Made by a program: the position numbers and the translations under genes
Notes under the pieces: model-generated
Seen by the model: the letters and a program-made list of their open reading frames with translations, nothing else
Database searches by the model: none
What the model was told of the DNA's origin: nothing
Shown here: positions 45,318 through 56,444 of the stretch, one piece after another
Layout of the letters: each line of letters opens with the position of its first letter
Numbering within the stretch: position 1 is the stretch's first letter
Source of the DNA: Molossus alvarezi
Lineage: Eukaryota; Chordata; Mammalia; Chiroptera; Molossidae
Assembly: GCA_037176705.1 (NCBI GenBank)
Contig: CM073891.1
Span: 89,982,327-90,046,326, forward strand
Reading direction: 5' to 3'
DNA length: 64,000 nt

Positions 45318-46604
45318 ACTTAGATTTTAAAGAAAATATGGACCCTTTTACTATCTTGCTTATTGCATAACCAACCACTCTCTTGGTCCTCTATCTCCTC
45401 ACCATTTTACCTCTCAAATATCCCCCTCAACCTTGACCCCACTTCTCCCACTTCAGGCAAGGATGCTCCACAACCAGATCATCTTCCAAGAATCCACTTT
45501 GATTGTGTTATTGCTTTGCATAAAGCCAGACTAAGGGGCTAGCCACCCTGACAACTATCTGGAGCACAAACCCAAAGGGACTGCTAAATAAAAAATATTA
45601 AAGAGAAAAGAAATGAGGGAGGGAGGGAGGAAGGGACGGAGGGAAGGAAGGAGAAAGAATATGGTGCTAGCTAATTCTGTTTACCACACATAACCCCTCC
45701 CATGAGGGATGAAATTTCATTTCAACATGGATCTACTTCATCTAGTCAGTCATATTCTACTCAGATAGGGCAAATTTGGGGATGGAATAAAAAGCAAAAC
45801 TTACAGTATTAAATCATTAGCTTGCCTGGAACACTTTCATATTTTAACAGGCCCAGCCCCTATTTAAAATAATCAAGTCAGTGATTTTCAGTAGTTGATT
45901 AAAAACAGTTAAAAATCCTCATCTGGCATTTAAGGCCACGTTCAACTATAATAAGACCACATTACTTCCTGACAGTAACTCTCTATTTTTAAATTGTCTT
46001 CTTTATACATCTTCTTGACATTTGTGTTCCGGTCCTTGGTCTCATCATGTACCCTTTTACTGAACTCTAGTCCATAATATTCAATCAGAAAGTCATACCA
46101 GTAAGTCCCCAGATGCCTGTACATGCCAGGTACTGCTGCCTTGACTGTATTTTGGACTCCTGCACTCTTTGACCTAGTGTGACTCTTTAGATGAAGCATT
46201 TGCAAGCTGATGGCCACGTCCAGCAGAAAACACAGTTTATATGACTCACAATGGTGTGTGTCTTTGAGTCAGGATTTAAAAACCAACATATTTCATATTA
46301 AAAATAAAACATAATTTTATGGCTTCTCTTTAAAAACTAAGGAATCTGGTAACATCGAGATCAGATTTTTCCATGTCAAAAATTCTCCAGACTTGGCAAA
46401 AGCTTACTATTTAGAGACTGATGTGTACTTTTCAGTTCTGTACAATATCACCACTCCATTTCATGCATTGTCTTATCTGCTTGGCCCTTCTGAGTATTTG
46501 AATAAAATATCTGATTAAGAAGAATGCTGCCCTCCTGCTCTGCTGGGCCAATCTTGCTTTACCATCCCAGAATCTACACTTGGATTGCTCATTTGAATTC
46601 TTTG
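45318..46604. other. Presumed intron 1 sequence without recognised genes
   Basis: It contains a GGGA/GGAA purine-rich repeat at about 45615-45655. A 91-codon minus-strand ORF at 45942-46217 was examined and not recognised. No splice signals or paralogue support it. Confidence 0.45.
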
Positions 46605-46758
46605 TGTACCTGCTCTGTGGTCCATGGGCCAGCAGCATCGGCATGATCTGAAAGCTGTGAGAAGTGCACAATCTCAGGCCCTTCCCCCAATGTACTGAAT
46701 CAGGATCATCAAGTTCCTGAGGTGATTCTTATATAGACTAAAGGTTGAGAAGCTTACT
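46605..46758 (+). mobile_element. MER5A-like non-autonomous hAT
   Basis: The order GTGGTCCATGGGCCAGCAGCATCGGCAT, CACAATCTCAGGCCC, ACTGAATCAGGATC, GAGGTGATTCTTAT and AAGGTTGAGAAGC fits the MER5 consensus as I remember it. Confidence 0.75.
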
Positions 46759-48490
46759 TCCTCCTCCAGATCTTCCATTTTATCTTTAATTCTGTGCTCA
46801 CATTTCAAACAGAAACGTGCTTCCAGGTGGTGTCCTTCTGCCCAAGCTGAATCCCTAGATTCACAACCTAGTTTGAAAACTTGCCCAACCTTTAATGTGC
46901 GGTTCAAACTTATACCTTGTCTGGGGAACATTTCATATATTTGTGTTAGGAGTCCCTGGCTAAGGTCCCATATCTGCGTTGTTCCTAATAGCCACCTTCC
47001 AGGAATTTATGGGAACTGCCCCATTTTTCCATATCTTAAAGAAGCTCAAAGTCTAGGAAAGGAAGATAACAGAATTATCCCCTTCTGAGGGGAGGCTGGC
47101 CATCTGTCCCAGTTTTCTCAGGATAGTGATAGTTTATCCAGTTGTACAGGTGTTTCTTTTGATTAGCAACCCAGGCTTGGAGTCATGGGCAAGAAAGTAT
47201 TCTTTCCCATCAACATTCCTTAGATATTCAACAGCAAACAATTAATCCAGGCACAATGTCAAGTACTTTCTCTTAAGAATCTTATATTAAAATATATAGG
47301 TTTATTTGGGATTTTTAAATCAAAGATCTATGCATAGTCTTGTTAAAAAGAATAAACAAAAGATAGAGGAAAACATTTTAATGTTTCCTGTTATTTACAT
47401 ACATAAAACTAATATGGGGGGATTAAATTTTGGTGAACAGTTTCTTCTGATGAAGAGGAAAATTCAGAAATTGTCTAATTGTGCTGAAACTCACAAGACA
47501 TCCTACATATTTCATTCATAGAACCAGCTCTGAGTTATAGAAAAAAAGTTGCTGTATTTTCTCATTGGAAATTCTTAGTGTCCCAAGATCTCTAGTTATA
47601 CTATGTTTGTCTCCCATTGATCTCTTTCAATCTTTTCTCTTCCTCTCTTTCTCATCCTTCTTAGCAAGTCCACTATTCTTAAATCAGGACCACACCACCA
47701 GTGCCACCACTATACACCACACCACCAACACCACTACTGCTACCACAGGTCAACAAGGGTAAATCAATAAAAGAAGGCCAATTGTCAAGTACGTTGGACT
47801 GTGGGTGAACTGTTTTCCTTCTCAAGTCTGCTCAAAGTCGAGAGTACATCTGATATCTTTATTTAAATTAACTCTGCAACCATAACAACTAAAAATGTGA
47901 ATCAAATTCTTTTCTAAAAATAGCAAAGCATTTAAGTATTATGAATTCTTGAACTGAATGGCAGCAACACAAATAATATTTACTTTTGCTTATTGTAAAG
48001 GAAAATATAGAAAGAAGATTTAAGATTATGACTAAGGCTGATCTTACAAAAAGATTTTTTAAATCAAGATTCCTTTTCAGAATACTACATGAAGCAATAG
48101 GGGTTGGCAGTGGGTGGAGGGTGTAAGTCCAGAAAACTTCCTCATAATTCTGTTCGAAAACCTATATGCCCCCTAACACTTCAAAAGTTACATTCAGAAG
48201 TTCAGCAAGAACCAGAGGCAGTTGTGCAGAATACAAATGTTATAAATGTCATTACACAGTATGAGGTATAATGTCACTTAACAAGGGTTTCCTGTTCTGT
48301 ATGTGTACACTGTACCTCTCAGAGTCATTTAGGGACATCTCCACTCTTCCTATTGTAAACCAGAGAGATGAAGCTACGCAGACTGATAACCAATATGGAT
48401 AAAAATTCCTGTTCCTGACATAAAAACTTTTTGAAGTATTAAAAGCTGCCTAACCATATATCTTTTAAAAGAGTTTTCAAATTGATAAAA
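46759..48490. other. Presumed intron 1 sequence without recognised genes
   Basis: It includes a CACCA-rich simple tract at about 47690-47752, possibly at an old L2 end (47630-47660 is pyrimidine-rich). No exon or RNA gene was seen. Confidence 0.45.
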
Positions 48491-48494
48491 TTTA

Positions 48495-48790
48495 AACAAG
48501 CAGAGAAAGACAAACATCACATGATCTCACTTATTTGTGGAATATAATGAACATAACAGTCTGAGGAATTGGGTAGACCCAGAGATGTGGAAGTAGGGTA
48601 CAGACTGACAACCCTCAGAAGAGGGGATTGTGGCGGGGGGGATAAACCTCAGAACTTATATTCATGTACACATAACCAATGGACATGGACAACAAAGCCA
48701 GGTATGGGATGGAGGGGATGGAGAGGAAGGTGTCAATAAGGAAAAAAAGGAGAAACACCTGTAACAAAAATAAGTTAATAAAAAATTTTA
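48495..48790 (+). mobile_element. 5'-truncated L1 3' end
   Basis: It starts in the last ORF2 codons (AGAGAAAGACAAACATCACATGATC), and passes the stop with GTGGAATATAATGAACATAACAG. The complete 3' UTR follows, including GGATAAACCTCAGAACTTATATTCATG and GGAGAAACACCTGTAACAAAAAT with an A-rich tail. Confidence 0.88.
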
Positions 48791-48849
48791 AAAAAAACAT
48801 GGAAAATAATAAACAAACACACACTTGATCATATTATTAAAATTTTGAC

Positions 48850-49054
48850 ATTTTGCCACATTTGCTTGAGTTTCAAGAAATCAGTAAAACATTCCACATA
48901 CACCTCAAGATTTATATATATCACTCCTTCATTTCCTTCTCTTCTGTCAACCCTGAAAGTCAACCACAATTTAGAATGTGTTCTATATCTTTCTATCTAT
49001 TTTTTGTGATTTTACTACATGTAAACATTAATACATTAATAAACATGTGGTTTT
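48850..49054 (-). mobile_element. Old L1-like sequence flanking the HAL1 (left part)
   Basis: AT-rich sequence with an antisense L1 3' look (TGTGATTTTACTACATGTAAAC). It seems to continue on the other side of the HAL1 insertion at about 51259-51480, where CTACTGATGGCTGTTTGGGG is read. The family is uncertain. Confidence 0.4.
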
Positions 49055-49940
49055 AAAATTAGATAAGCTTGAACTTCTGGTCAAGATGGCGGCGTAGGTA
49101 AATGCGGTATCACGTCCTCCCACAACCACATCAAAGTTACAACTAAACTACAGAACAACCATCATTCAAAACCGCCTGAAATCAAGCTGAATGGAAGTCC
49201 TACAACAACGGAATTTAAAAAAAAAAGTAGCTACATCCAGACCGGTAGGAGGGGCTGAGGCGAGAGGGGCAGCGAGGAGACGGGCTGGTCCCACACCCAC
49301 GTGTGGTGGATAAAAATCAGGAGGCTCCCGCGGCTGGGAAGGTCCTTCCTGAGGACTGAGGGGTCCCCGTCCCACACCAGGTGCCCCGCTCAGGGATCCA
49401 GTGCCAGGAAGAGAATCCCCATAACTTCTGGCTGGAAAAACCAGCACAAACTGAGGCTCAGGGAAACTGAAGCGGCTGGAGCCCCAGGCAGCTCCCTAAA
49501 GGGCCGGCACACGGACTTATCGGACTCTCTCCCTCTGAGCTCGGAGGGGAGGCAGCTTGAGAGACATACAGAGAAGAACTGAGCTGTTTGGCACTGGAGG
49601 GAGGGCTGGAGAGGGGGCTTTCTCCAGGACAAACGTGCTGTCAGAGGCCTTTGTTCCTTTGGTGAGCCCTTCCCTGGGGCGGCAGACAGAAGCCATATCT
49701 GGGACTCCAGCAACCTGGCACACACTGGTAGCCCCGCCCTGCTGACTCCCTGAGGCCCCGCCCCGCCCCACACAACTTTCAAGTCCACCCAAGCTGTTGC
49801 CACTTAACTGTACGACTGGCCTGTCCTGGATCCTGCTTCAGGTTTTTCTTAATTCTTTCAAACGAGCAGCATCTGGTCTCAGCAAGCCCCATACCGCTCG
49901 TTAAGTAATACACAGAAACAAACACAGGGAGGCAGCCAAA

Positions 49941-50882
49941 ATGAGGAGACTAAGAAACAGGTCACAAATGAAAGAACAGAACAAAACCCCAGGAAAAGAA
50001 CTAAGTGAAATGGAGATAAGCAACCTAACAGATGCTGAGTTCAAAATACTGCTTATAAGGATGCTCAATGAACTTAGTGAGAACCTCAGTGAACTTAGGG
50101 AGGGCCTCAAGAACATAAAAAAGGACCAGTCAGAAATGATGAATGTACAGTCAGAATTGAAGGAGGCATTAACTGAAATAAAGAATAATTTACACAGATT
50201 CAATAGTAGAGTACATAAATCCAAGAAGCAAACCATCGATTTGGAAAATAAGGAAGCAAAAAACGCCCAATCAGAACAGCAAAAAGAAAAAAGAATCCAA
50301 AAAAATGAGGATAATGTAAGGAGCCTCTGGAACAACTTCAAGCGTGCCAACATTCGCATCTTGGGGGTGCCAGAAGGAGAAGAGAGAGAACAAGAAATCA
50401 AAAACCTGTTTGAAACAATAATAGCAGAAAACTTCCCTAACTTGGTGAAAGAAACAGACATACAAGTCCAGGAAGCACAGAGAGTCCCAAACAAGATGAA
50501 CCCCAAGAGGCCCACACCAAGACACATCATCATCAAAATGCAAAAGGTTCAAGACAAAGAGAGAATCTTAAAAGCAGCAAGAGAAAGGCAGCTAGTTACC
50601 TACAAGGGAGTTCCCATTAGGCTGTCAGCTGATTTCTCAAAAGAAACTTTGCAGACCAGAAGGGAGTGGCAAGAAATATTCAGAGTGATGAAAAACAAGA
50701 ACCTACAACCAAGATTACTCTATCCTGCAAAGCTGTCATTTAGAATCAATGGCCATATAAAGAGTTTCCCAGATAAAAACAAGTTAAAGGAGTTCATTAC
50801 CACCAAACTGTTATTATGTAAAATGATGAAAGGTCTTTTTGAAGAAAAAGATAAAATATACAAACAAACAAAATGGCAATGA
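49941..50882 (+). CDS. Intact HAL1/L1 ORF1 protein (ORF1p), 313 aa
   Basis: An uninterrupted ORF. ORF1p is an RNA-binding, trimer-forming nucleic acid chaperone that packages L1 RNA in cytoplasmic RNPs. Residues 1-22 are a basic N-terminus (MRRLRNRSQMKEQNK). Residues about 28-125 have leucine-rich heptads fit for a coiled coil (LLIRMLNELSENLSELREGL). The RRM runs about 136-222 (ANIRILGVPEGEEREQE, AENFPNLVKETDIQVQEAQ, DKERILKAARERQLV). The C-terminal domain follows to about 290 (IRLSADFSKETLQTRREWQE, LQPRLLYPAKLSF). The last ~20 codons extend through what is normally the ORF1-ORF2 spacer and end with TGGCAATGA, so the stop overlaps the ORF2 start ATGGCAATGA. The start follows a long 5' UTR and matches MVKNRNKSQMKE-type starts of the L1s. 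Unlike the other ORF1 copies in the window it has no stop or frameshift. Confidence 0.9.
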   Translation: MRRLRNRSQMKEQNKTPGKELSEMEISNLTDAEFKILLIRMLNELSENLSELREGLKNIKKDQSEMMNVQSELKEALTEIKNNLHRFNSRVHKSKKQTIDLENKEAKNAQSEQQKEKRIQKNEDNVRSLWNNFKRANIRILGVPEGEEREQEIKNLFETIIAENFPNLVKETDIQVQEAQRVPNKMNPKRPTPRHIIIKMQKVQDKERILKAARERQLVTYKGVPIRLSADFSKETLQTRREWQEIFRVMKNKNLQPRLLYPAKLSFRINGHIKSFPDKNKLKEFITTKLLLCKMMKGLFEEKDKIYKQTKWQ

Positions 50883-50905
50883 ATACATATCTATCAACAA
50901 TGGAA
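50875..50905 (+). pseudogene. Relict ORF2 start
   Basis: ATGGCAATGAATACATATCTATCAA reads MAMNTYLS, the same opening as L1 ORF2 (MAMNKYKS at 19053 on the minus strand). The endonuclease sequence that should follow (ITLNVNGLN) is absent; the reading continues TMESTNKMNR and stops. It marks the left edge of the internal deletion that removed ORF2. Confidence 0.75.
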
Positions 50906-51258
50906 TCTACAAACAAAATGAACAGGTAGAACAGAAACATTCTCATAGATACAGAGAACATTTTGTTGGTTGCCAGATGGGAGGGGGGTTGGGGGAATGG
51001 GTAAAAAAGGTGAAGGGATTATGAAGTACAAACTCATTGGTAGACTGACAAATCTCAAAGGGAAAGGGGTTGGCGGGGGGTGGGAAGAAATAAACCAAAG
51101 AACTTATATGCATAACCAATGGACACAGACAATAGTGTGGGAAAAGGCGGGAGGGGCGTGGGAGTGGAAAGGAGGGGGTCAATGGGGGAAAAATGAGGAA
51201 CATCTGTAATACATTCTATATTCAACAATAAAGATTTTTTAAAAAATTAAATAAGCTT

Positions 51259-51960
51259 TACTGTATATATTTTTTTCCAACTTGCTTTAAAACTCAATAT
51301 TTTATGTATTTCAAATTTATGTTTATACATGTAGATCTGTTAATTCATTTTAAATGTATATAGTATTTCTTTTTATGCATATATTATAATTCATTTGTCT
51401 AATTTTCTACTGATGGCTGTTTGGGGCTCTTGCCTCCAAATTTTTACTATTGTAAGGCTATAAACCCCTTTGTACCAAGCTCCATGTGGATAAGAAAAGA
51501 GATTTTCTAAGTTGGAGTATCAAAGTAGTAGCAAAATCTTGGTGGAAGGTGGCATTTGAACTTAAGTGTTTACTTTCTGTTATGTTTTGTGTTTTTACTA
51601 TTTTGCATGAGAATTTTTCTGGCATTATATATTCTAGTATTATTTTTTAATGTTTACATTTTTTCTTTTCAAGTGTAGTGTCTTAACTTATTTGTATAGA
51701 AAGCTGATACCTCCGTGTCCCCACAAATGGGTAGGCATAATGCCCTGGCTCTTTATTTTGTTGGAAGGTCCGTTTTTAGGTGAATTCCAGTATTCTTTCT
51801 CAGTTACTGAGTATGTCTTCAAATACACTCAGTTTAAAGTGTATAGTTTATTTCATTTGTTGAGTATTTTTTTTTTATTTTAGAGACTACATTTTTTATT
51901 GCCAGAATTTCTAACTACTCTTTTCTTATATTCACCTGTTCTTGTTTCATGTTTCTCTAA
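51259..51960. other. AT-rich sequence, partly old L1-like
   Basis: The 51259-51480 part looks like an antisense L1 3' region; the rest is unassigned. No gene was seen. Confidence 0.4.
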
Positions 51961-52487
51961 AAAAAAAAAACAACAAACAGCTTTAATGAGGTATAATTGA
52001 TATAGAAAAAAACTGCATATGCTTAATTTACTGACTTTTAAACATATGTATCTGTGTAACTACCACTACCATCAAAGTAATAAACATATCTGTCACATCC
52101 GAAAGTTTCCTCTGCTCCATGTGCTTTTTTTGAATTTTATTTTGGTTTTGTTTGTGGGAAGAATACTTAACAAGAATTTCTTAACAAGATTTTTAAGTTC
52201 ACAATACAGTATTGTTAACTCTAGACAATATAATATGCAGATCTCTAAAACTTACTCATCTTACATAACTGAAGCTTTGTACCTATTGAACATATCTCTA
52301 TTTCTCTCCATCCAGCCCCTTGCAACCATCATTCTACTCTCTACTTCCATAAGTTTGACTATTTTAGATACCTCGTTAAAGTGGAATCACATAATATTGT
52401 TCCTTCTGCAACTGGCTTATTTCTCTTAGTATAACGTCCTCCAGATTTATCTATGCTATTGCATATGGCAGGATCTTCTTCTATTGT

Positions 52488-52683
52488 TTTTTTTTTTTTT
52501 AATCCTTCTGGGAAGATATGTTTATTGATTTGAGAGAGAGCAAAACATCGACGTGAGAGAGAAACATTGATGGATTGCCTCCCGCATACCCTCCCACCAG
52601 TGATAGAACCCACAACCTAGGTATGTGCCCTTACTGGGAATCAAGCCTGCAACATTTTTGGTGTACAGGATGATGCTCCAAGC
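52488..52683 (-). mobile_element. Bat tRNA-SINE nested in the old L1
   Basis: Antisense copy: T run, TTATTGATTTGAGAGAGAGC, CATCGACGTGAGAGAG, then GGTATGTGCCCTTACTGGGAATCAAGCC. The head is decayed. L1 sequence continues on both sides. Confidence 0.85.
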
Positions 52684-53487
52684 AAAGCTTCTTTTTTTTT
52701 AAAGCTGATTTATATTATATATCTTACATTTTTTTATCCAGTCATCCATTGGTATTCCTTTAGTTGTTATTTTAGATATTGTTGATAATGCTGCAATAAA
52801 TATAGAAATACAAATATTTCTTCAAGATACTTATTTCATTTTTTTGTATATACACCCATAAGTGAGATTGCTGCATCATAAGGTTGTTCTATTTTCAGTG
52901 TTTTGATGAACCTCCATACTGTTTTCCATATATGACTGCACCATTTTACATTCCCATGAATAGTATACAAGGGTTCTAATTTGTCTGCATCATAGCCAAG
53001 ATAATCTTTATTCTTAATGAAAGCCATCCTAATAAGTGTGAGGTGTTATTTTATTATGGCTTTGATTCACATTCCCCTGATGAAATCAGGACATGTGATG
53101 CCTCAAGCTTTCTTCTTTTTGCTCAAATTGCTTTGGTCATTTAGGGTCTTCTGTGATGACATATTAATTTTGGGATTGTTTTATCTATTTCTGTAAAAAA
53201 TGCCATTGGCATTTTGATAGGGATAGCACTGAATCTGTAGATTTCTTTGGTTACTTAGTATGGACACTTTAACAATATTAAGTCCTCTAATTTATAAACC
53301 TGGGATAGCTTTCTTTTCATTTATGTCTCCTTTGATTTCTTCCATCAATGTTTTATAGCTTTCAGTGCAGAAGGTAAAATTCCTTGGTTAAGTTTATTCC
53401 TAAGTATTTTATTTTATTTTATTATGTTATAAATGGGATTGTTTTCTGATACTCACTTGTTAGGGTATAGAAACACCACTGATTTTT

Positions 53488-53668
53488 TTTTTAGTTTTAA
53501 TTAATTTATTTTTGTTACAGATGTTTCTCCTTTTTCCCCCCAGACAACCTCCTCCTCATACCCTATCCCCACCAACCAAGCATTGTTGTCTATGTTCATT
53601 GGTTATGCATACATGCATATAAATTCTTTGGTTTATCTCATCCCTCCCCCTCAATCCCCCCACAACTG
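53488..53668 (-). mobile_element. 5'-truncated L1 3' end nested in the old L1
   Basis: About 180 bp. On the minus strand it has GAGATAAACCAAAGAATTTATATGCATG, CATAACCAATGAACATAGACAAC and GGAGAAACATCTGTAACAAAAAT. Flanks share the duplication ACACCACTGATTTTT / ACAACTGATTTTT. Confidence 0.85.
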
Positions 53669-53825
53669 ATTTTTGATGTTGATTTTGTAATCCTGCAACT
53701 GTACTGAATTGGTTTACTAGTTCTAACAATGTTTTTTTTCTGTGGAGTATTTAGAGTTTTCTACATATAAGTTCATGTTGTCTGCACATAGATAATTTTA
53801 CCTCTTTCTTTCCCATTTGACGTGC

Positions 53826-53864
53826 TTCTTCTTCTTCTTTTTTTTTTTTTTTTTTTTTTTTTTT
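53826..53864. repeat. Poly-T tract
   Basis: TTC repeats followed by about 27 T residues within the old L1. Confidence 0.9.
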
Positions 53865-54820
53865 GCCTAATTACTCTGGCTAACACTTGCAATACCATCT
53901 TTAACAGAAATGGTGAAAGAGTGGGTATCCTTTTCCCTTCATGACCTTAAGGGAAAAGCTTTTAGTTTTTCACCACTGAGTGTGATGTTAGCTGTGGGCT
54001 TGTCATATATGCCATGTATTATGTTCAGGTTCACTCCTTCTATACCGAATTTATTGAGTTTTTGTCATGAAAAGATGTTGAATTGTTGTCAAATGATTTG
54101 TCTGCATCTATTAAGAAAATCATGTGATTTTTAAAAAATCCTTTACTTGTGTATATTAAATCATCCGTACATTCTCAGGATTATGTGGTATAATCCTTTA
54201 ACTGTTCTAATAAATTCAATTTGATACTATTTTGTTGAGGAATTTTACATGTATGTTCATGAGACATACAGACCTATAATTTTGTTTATTTTAGTGTCTG
54301 TCTTTCTTTGTCTGGATTTGGTATTAGGGTGATGCTAGCCTCATAAAATCAGTTTGGAAGTGGTCCCTCCTCTTCATTTTTTAGAAGAGTTTGAAAAGAA
54401 TTGGCATTAATTCTTCTTTAAATATTTGGTAAAATTCACCAGGGAAGCCATCTGTCCTGTTTTGTTGTTGTTGTGCTTTGCAGGTTTTGGATTAGTGATT
54501 CAAATTCCTTAGCTGTTATTGGTCTGTTCGGGTTTTCTATTTCTTTATGATTTAATCTTGATTGGTTGTATGTTTCTAGGAATTTATCCATCTATTCTAT
54601 GTTAACCATTTTGTTGGTATGTGATTGATTTATCTGTACTTCAAAAAATACTTTATTATTTTTGTGGATTTTTTTTCCCTTTTCTCACCTGCCCATTTCC
54701 CTATTATTCTTGTTTCATTTGGAGTGTTTTCATCTCTGTGTTGATTTCCTTCTCAGTCTTTCTTAATTATCTCATTGTAATTTGAGATTTAATTTTCAGA
54801 CTTATCCTGGGTGGCAGTTG

Positions 54821-54861
54821 TCTGTGTGTGTGTGAGTGTGTGTGTGTGTGTGTGTGTGTTC
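54821..54861. repeat. (TG)n microsatellite
   Basis: About 20 TG units with one GAG interruption. Confidence 0.95.
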
Positions 54862-56118
54862 TTTCTGCACCCATTATTCTTCATCTACAAGTTTACAATA
54901 GCTTCTGGCCAGTCCCTAGGTCACAGTCCAGAATTCATCTGCCTTATCAAGAATCCATCTTGCCTTAATCCATCCTGAGGTCCTGTCCTGCCAGGACAAT
55001 GCAAAACCACTCTCCAGTTCTTGGTTTGTGACAATGAACTGACCCAAAAATGGTATGGGAGCACTTGAGACCACAGTTCTCAACTTCACTCTACTTGTTT
55101 GCTTTTCTGACCCATTCTGCTCTACAGAAATATTGATTTGCTTTGTATTTAGAGTTCTTTAGCATAGGAACCTCTTTTCTTTGCCTTGTTCTCTTTTCTA
55201 TTTTATCTCCTACTTGTCTGGCACCAGATATCTTGACCCTCACTCCACTGGGTAAATGTCTCTATATTTTTCCTGGAGCTCACATCTTTCTTGCCAATAA
55301 ACTAGAATTGGAACTAAATTTTTTACCTGGATAGGCTAATCTTCCATAGTTGACAGTTTCCTACTTTCCCAGACCCCATTTAACTATACCATAGTCATAT
55401 CTCGTCTTAAGCACCTCAACTACACGCAGCCAGGACACTTGCCTCACAGGTGGAAAAGGCAAATGAAGCTATGACTAGGCAATCTGGATATCAGCTGCCT
55501 CACCCCACCCCACCCAGTTCTGACTGTCAAATTGTCTTGGCTGGTTATACTTAAAAATCATGTTGGTGCTATTTTAAATTATAGCTCCAGATGAAATTGA
55601 AATATGTATTAGACTTTAAAATATGGATTTCTTTCACTTTTCTCTCTATTTTTAATGACATACTGACTGATATTAGGTAGTGATTTGGCTGATGAATCAG
55701 TATGTATGTCGTTATGATCTCTCAGCATAGCTTGAGCAAAGTAGGAACAATCACAGACCTCACTCACTGCAACTGATTTTCTAAAGGGAACAGAAAGCAA
55801 TTAAGAAAGGAGAAAAATCATTCATTCTAAATCTGCATGCTACAAGTAAAAATCACTCTTATTATGTGACAGAGATTGTAAAGACTTTGCATGGTTCATG
55901 ATACACCCACCACTAATGCTGCAATGATTTCTCAAAACCTAGTCCATGTACACCACAAAGCTTGAAATGACTCGAAATATCTTCATCTTGGAAGATGAAG
56001 AGGAAGAATGAACTAAACTACAAAGTCAATAAAAATTAGCTAGTATTTCTTTTAGCCCAAATGGAAATCAGGAAAGGCAACTGATGGCTGCATTATGCCA
56101 ATTACTGGGAAAGTTTTA
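54862..56118. other. Presumed intron 1 sequence without recognised genes
   Basis: A CCCCACCCCACCC tract lies near 55503-55516. No exon or confident repeat was recognised. Confidence 0.45.
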
Positions 56119-56130
56119 GCTCCTTCTTTT

Positions 56131-56350
56131 TTTTTTTTTTTTTTTTTGCATTTATCTTCAGATAGAGCAGGAGGGAGAGAGGGAGGAAGAGAGAGAAACA
56201 TCGACGTGAGAGAGACACATCGAGTGGTTGCCACCCCAACCGGGGCCGGGGACAAACTGCAACCAAGGTACGTGCCCTTAGCGGGCACCGAACCCGGGAC
56301 TCCCCGGTCCGCAGGCCGACGCTCTAACGCTGAGCCAAACCGGCCGGGGC
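56131..56350 (-). mobile_element. Ves-type SINE, youngest-looking copy
   Basis: Antisense copy whose head GCCCCGGCCGGTTTGGCTCAG retains almost all CpGs. It has a T23 tail side and a TSD near TTCCTTCTTTT (about 56119-56130 and 56351-56362). Confidence 0.96.
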
Positions 56351-56444
56351 GTTCCTTCTTTTAATTTACTCTCCCCAACTAATTAGCAATGGAGATGTAC
56401 CATCTTTACTCCCCAGGCACACAGTGGAACGAACATAGCCATAG

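Larger units (their letters stand above)
49071..51242 (+). mobile_element. Complete HAL1-type (half-L1) retrotransposon
   Basis: A 2.17-kb element between a 16-bp TSD AAAATTAGATAAGCTT (49055-49070) and AAAATTAAATAAGCTT (51243-51258, 15/16). The site is preceded by TTTT, as expected for the L1 endonuclease (TTTT/AAAA). Structure: GC-rich 5' UTR of 870 bp opening GAACTTCTGGTCAAGATGGC; intact ORF1 (49941-50882); about eight codons of the ORF2 start; then directly a 3' UTR (about 50905-51242) with AATAAA at 51227. No endonuclease or RT coding sequence is present. HAL1 elements are a known class of L1 derivatives that keep only ORF1; the family here was assigned by structure alone. Confidence 0.9.
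51965..54680 (-). mobile_element. Old L1 (L1M-type), 3' UTR and ORF2 fragments, with two nested insertions
   Basis: The antisense L1 order is clear: a 3' UTR (GCTTTAATGAGGTATAATTG near 51981), the ORF2 C-terminus (GTATATACACCCATAAGTGAGATTGCTGCATCATA near 52848), a jump near 53090, then RT sequence (AGGGATAGCACTGAATCTGTAGA; GTGTGATGTTAGCTGTGGGC; AGGAATTTATCCAT near 54580). All frames are broken. A SINE (52488-52683) and an L1 3' stub (53488-53668) are nested inside. Confidence 0.85.

Noticed and set aside
45942..46217. 91-codon minus-strand ORF with protein-like composition (YWYDFLIEYYGLEF)
   Set aside because: Not recognised as any family, no splice signals or flanking homology, and single-exon in presumed intron. 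A protein search could change this.
49390..49803. 137-codon minus-strand ORF in the HAL1 5' UTR, reminiscent in position of primate antisense ORF0
   Set aside because: GC-rich, low-complexity residues, several overlapping ORFs in the same stretch, and no homology I recognise.
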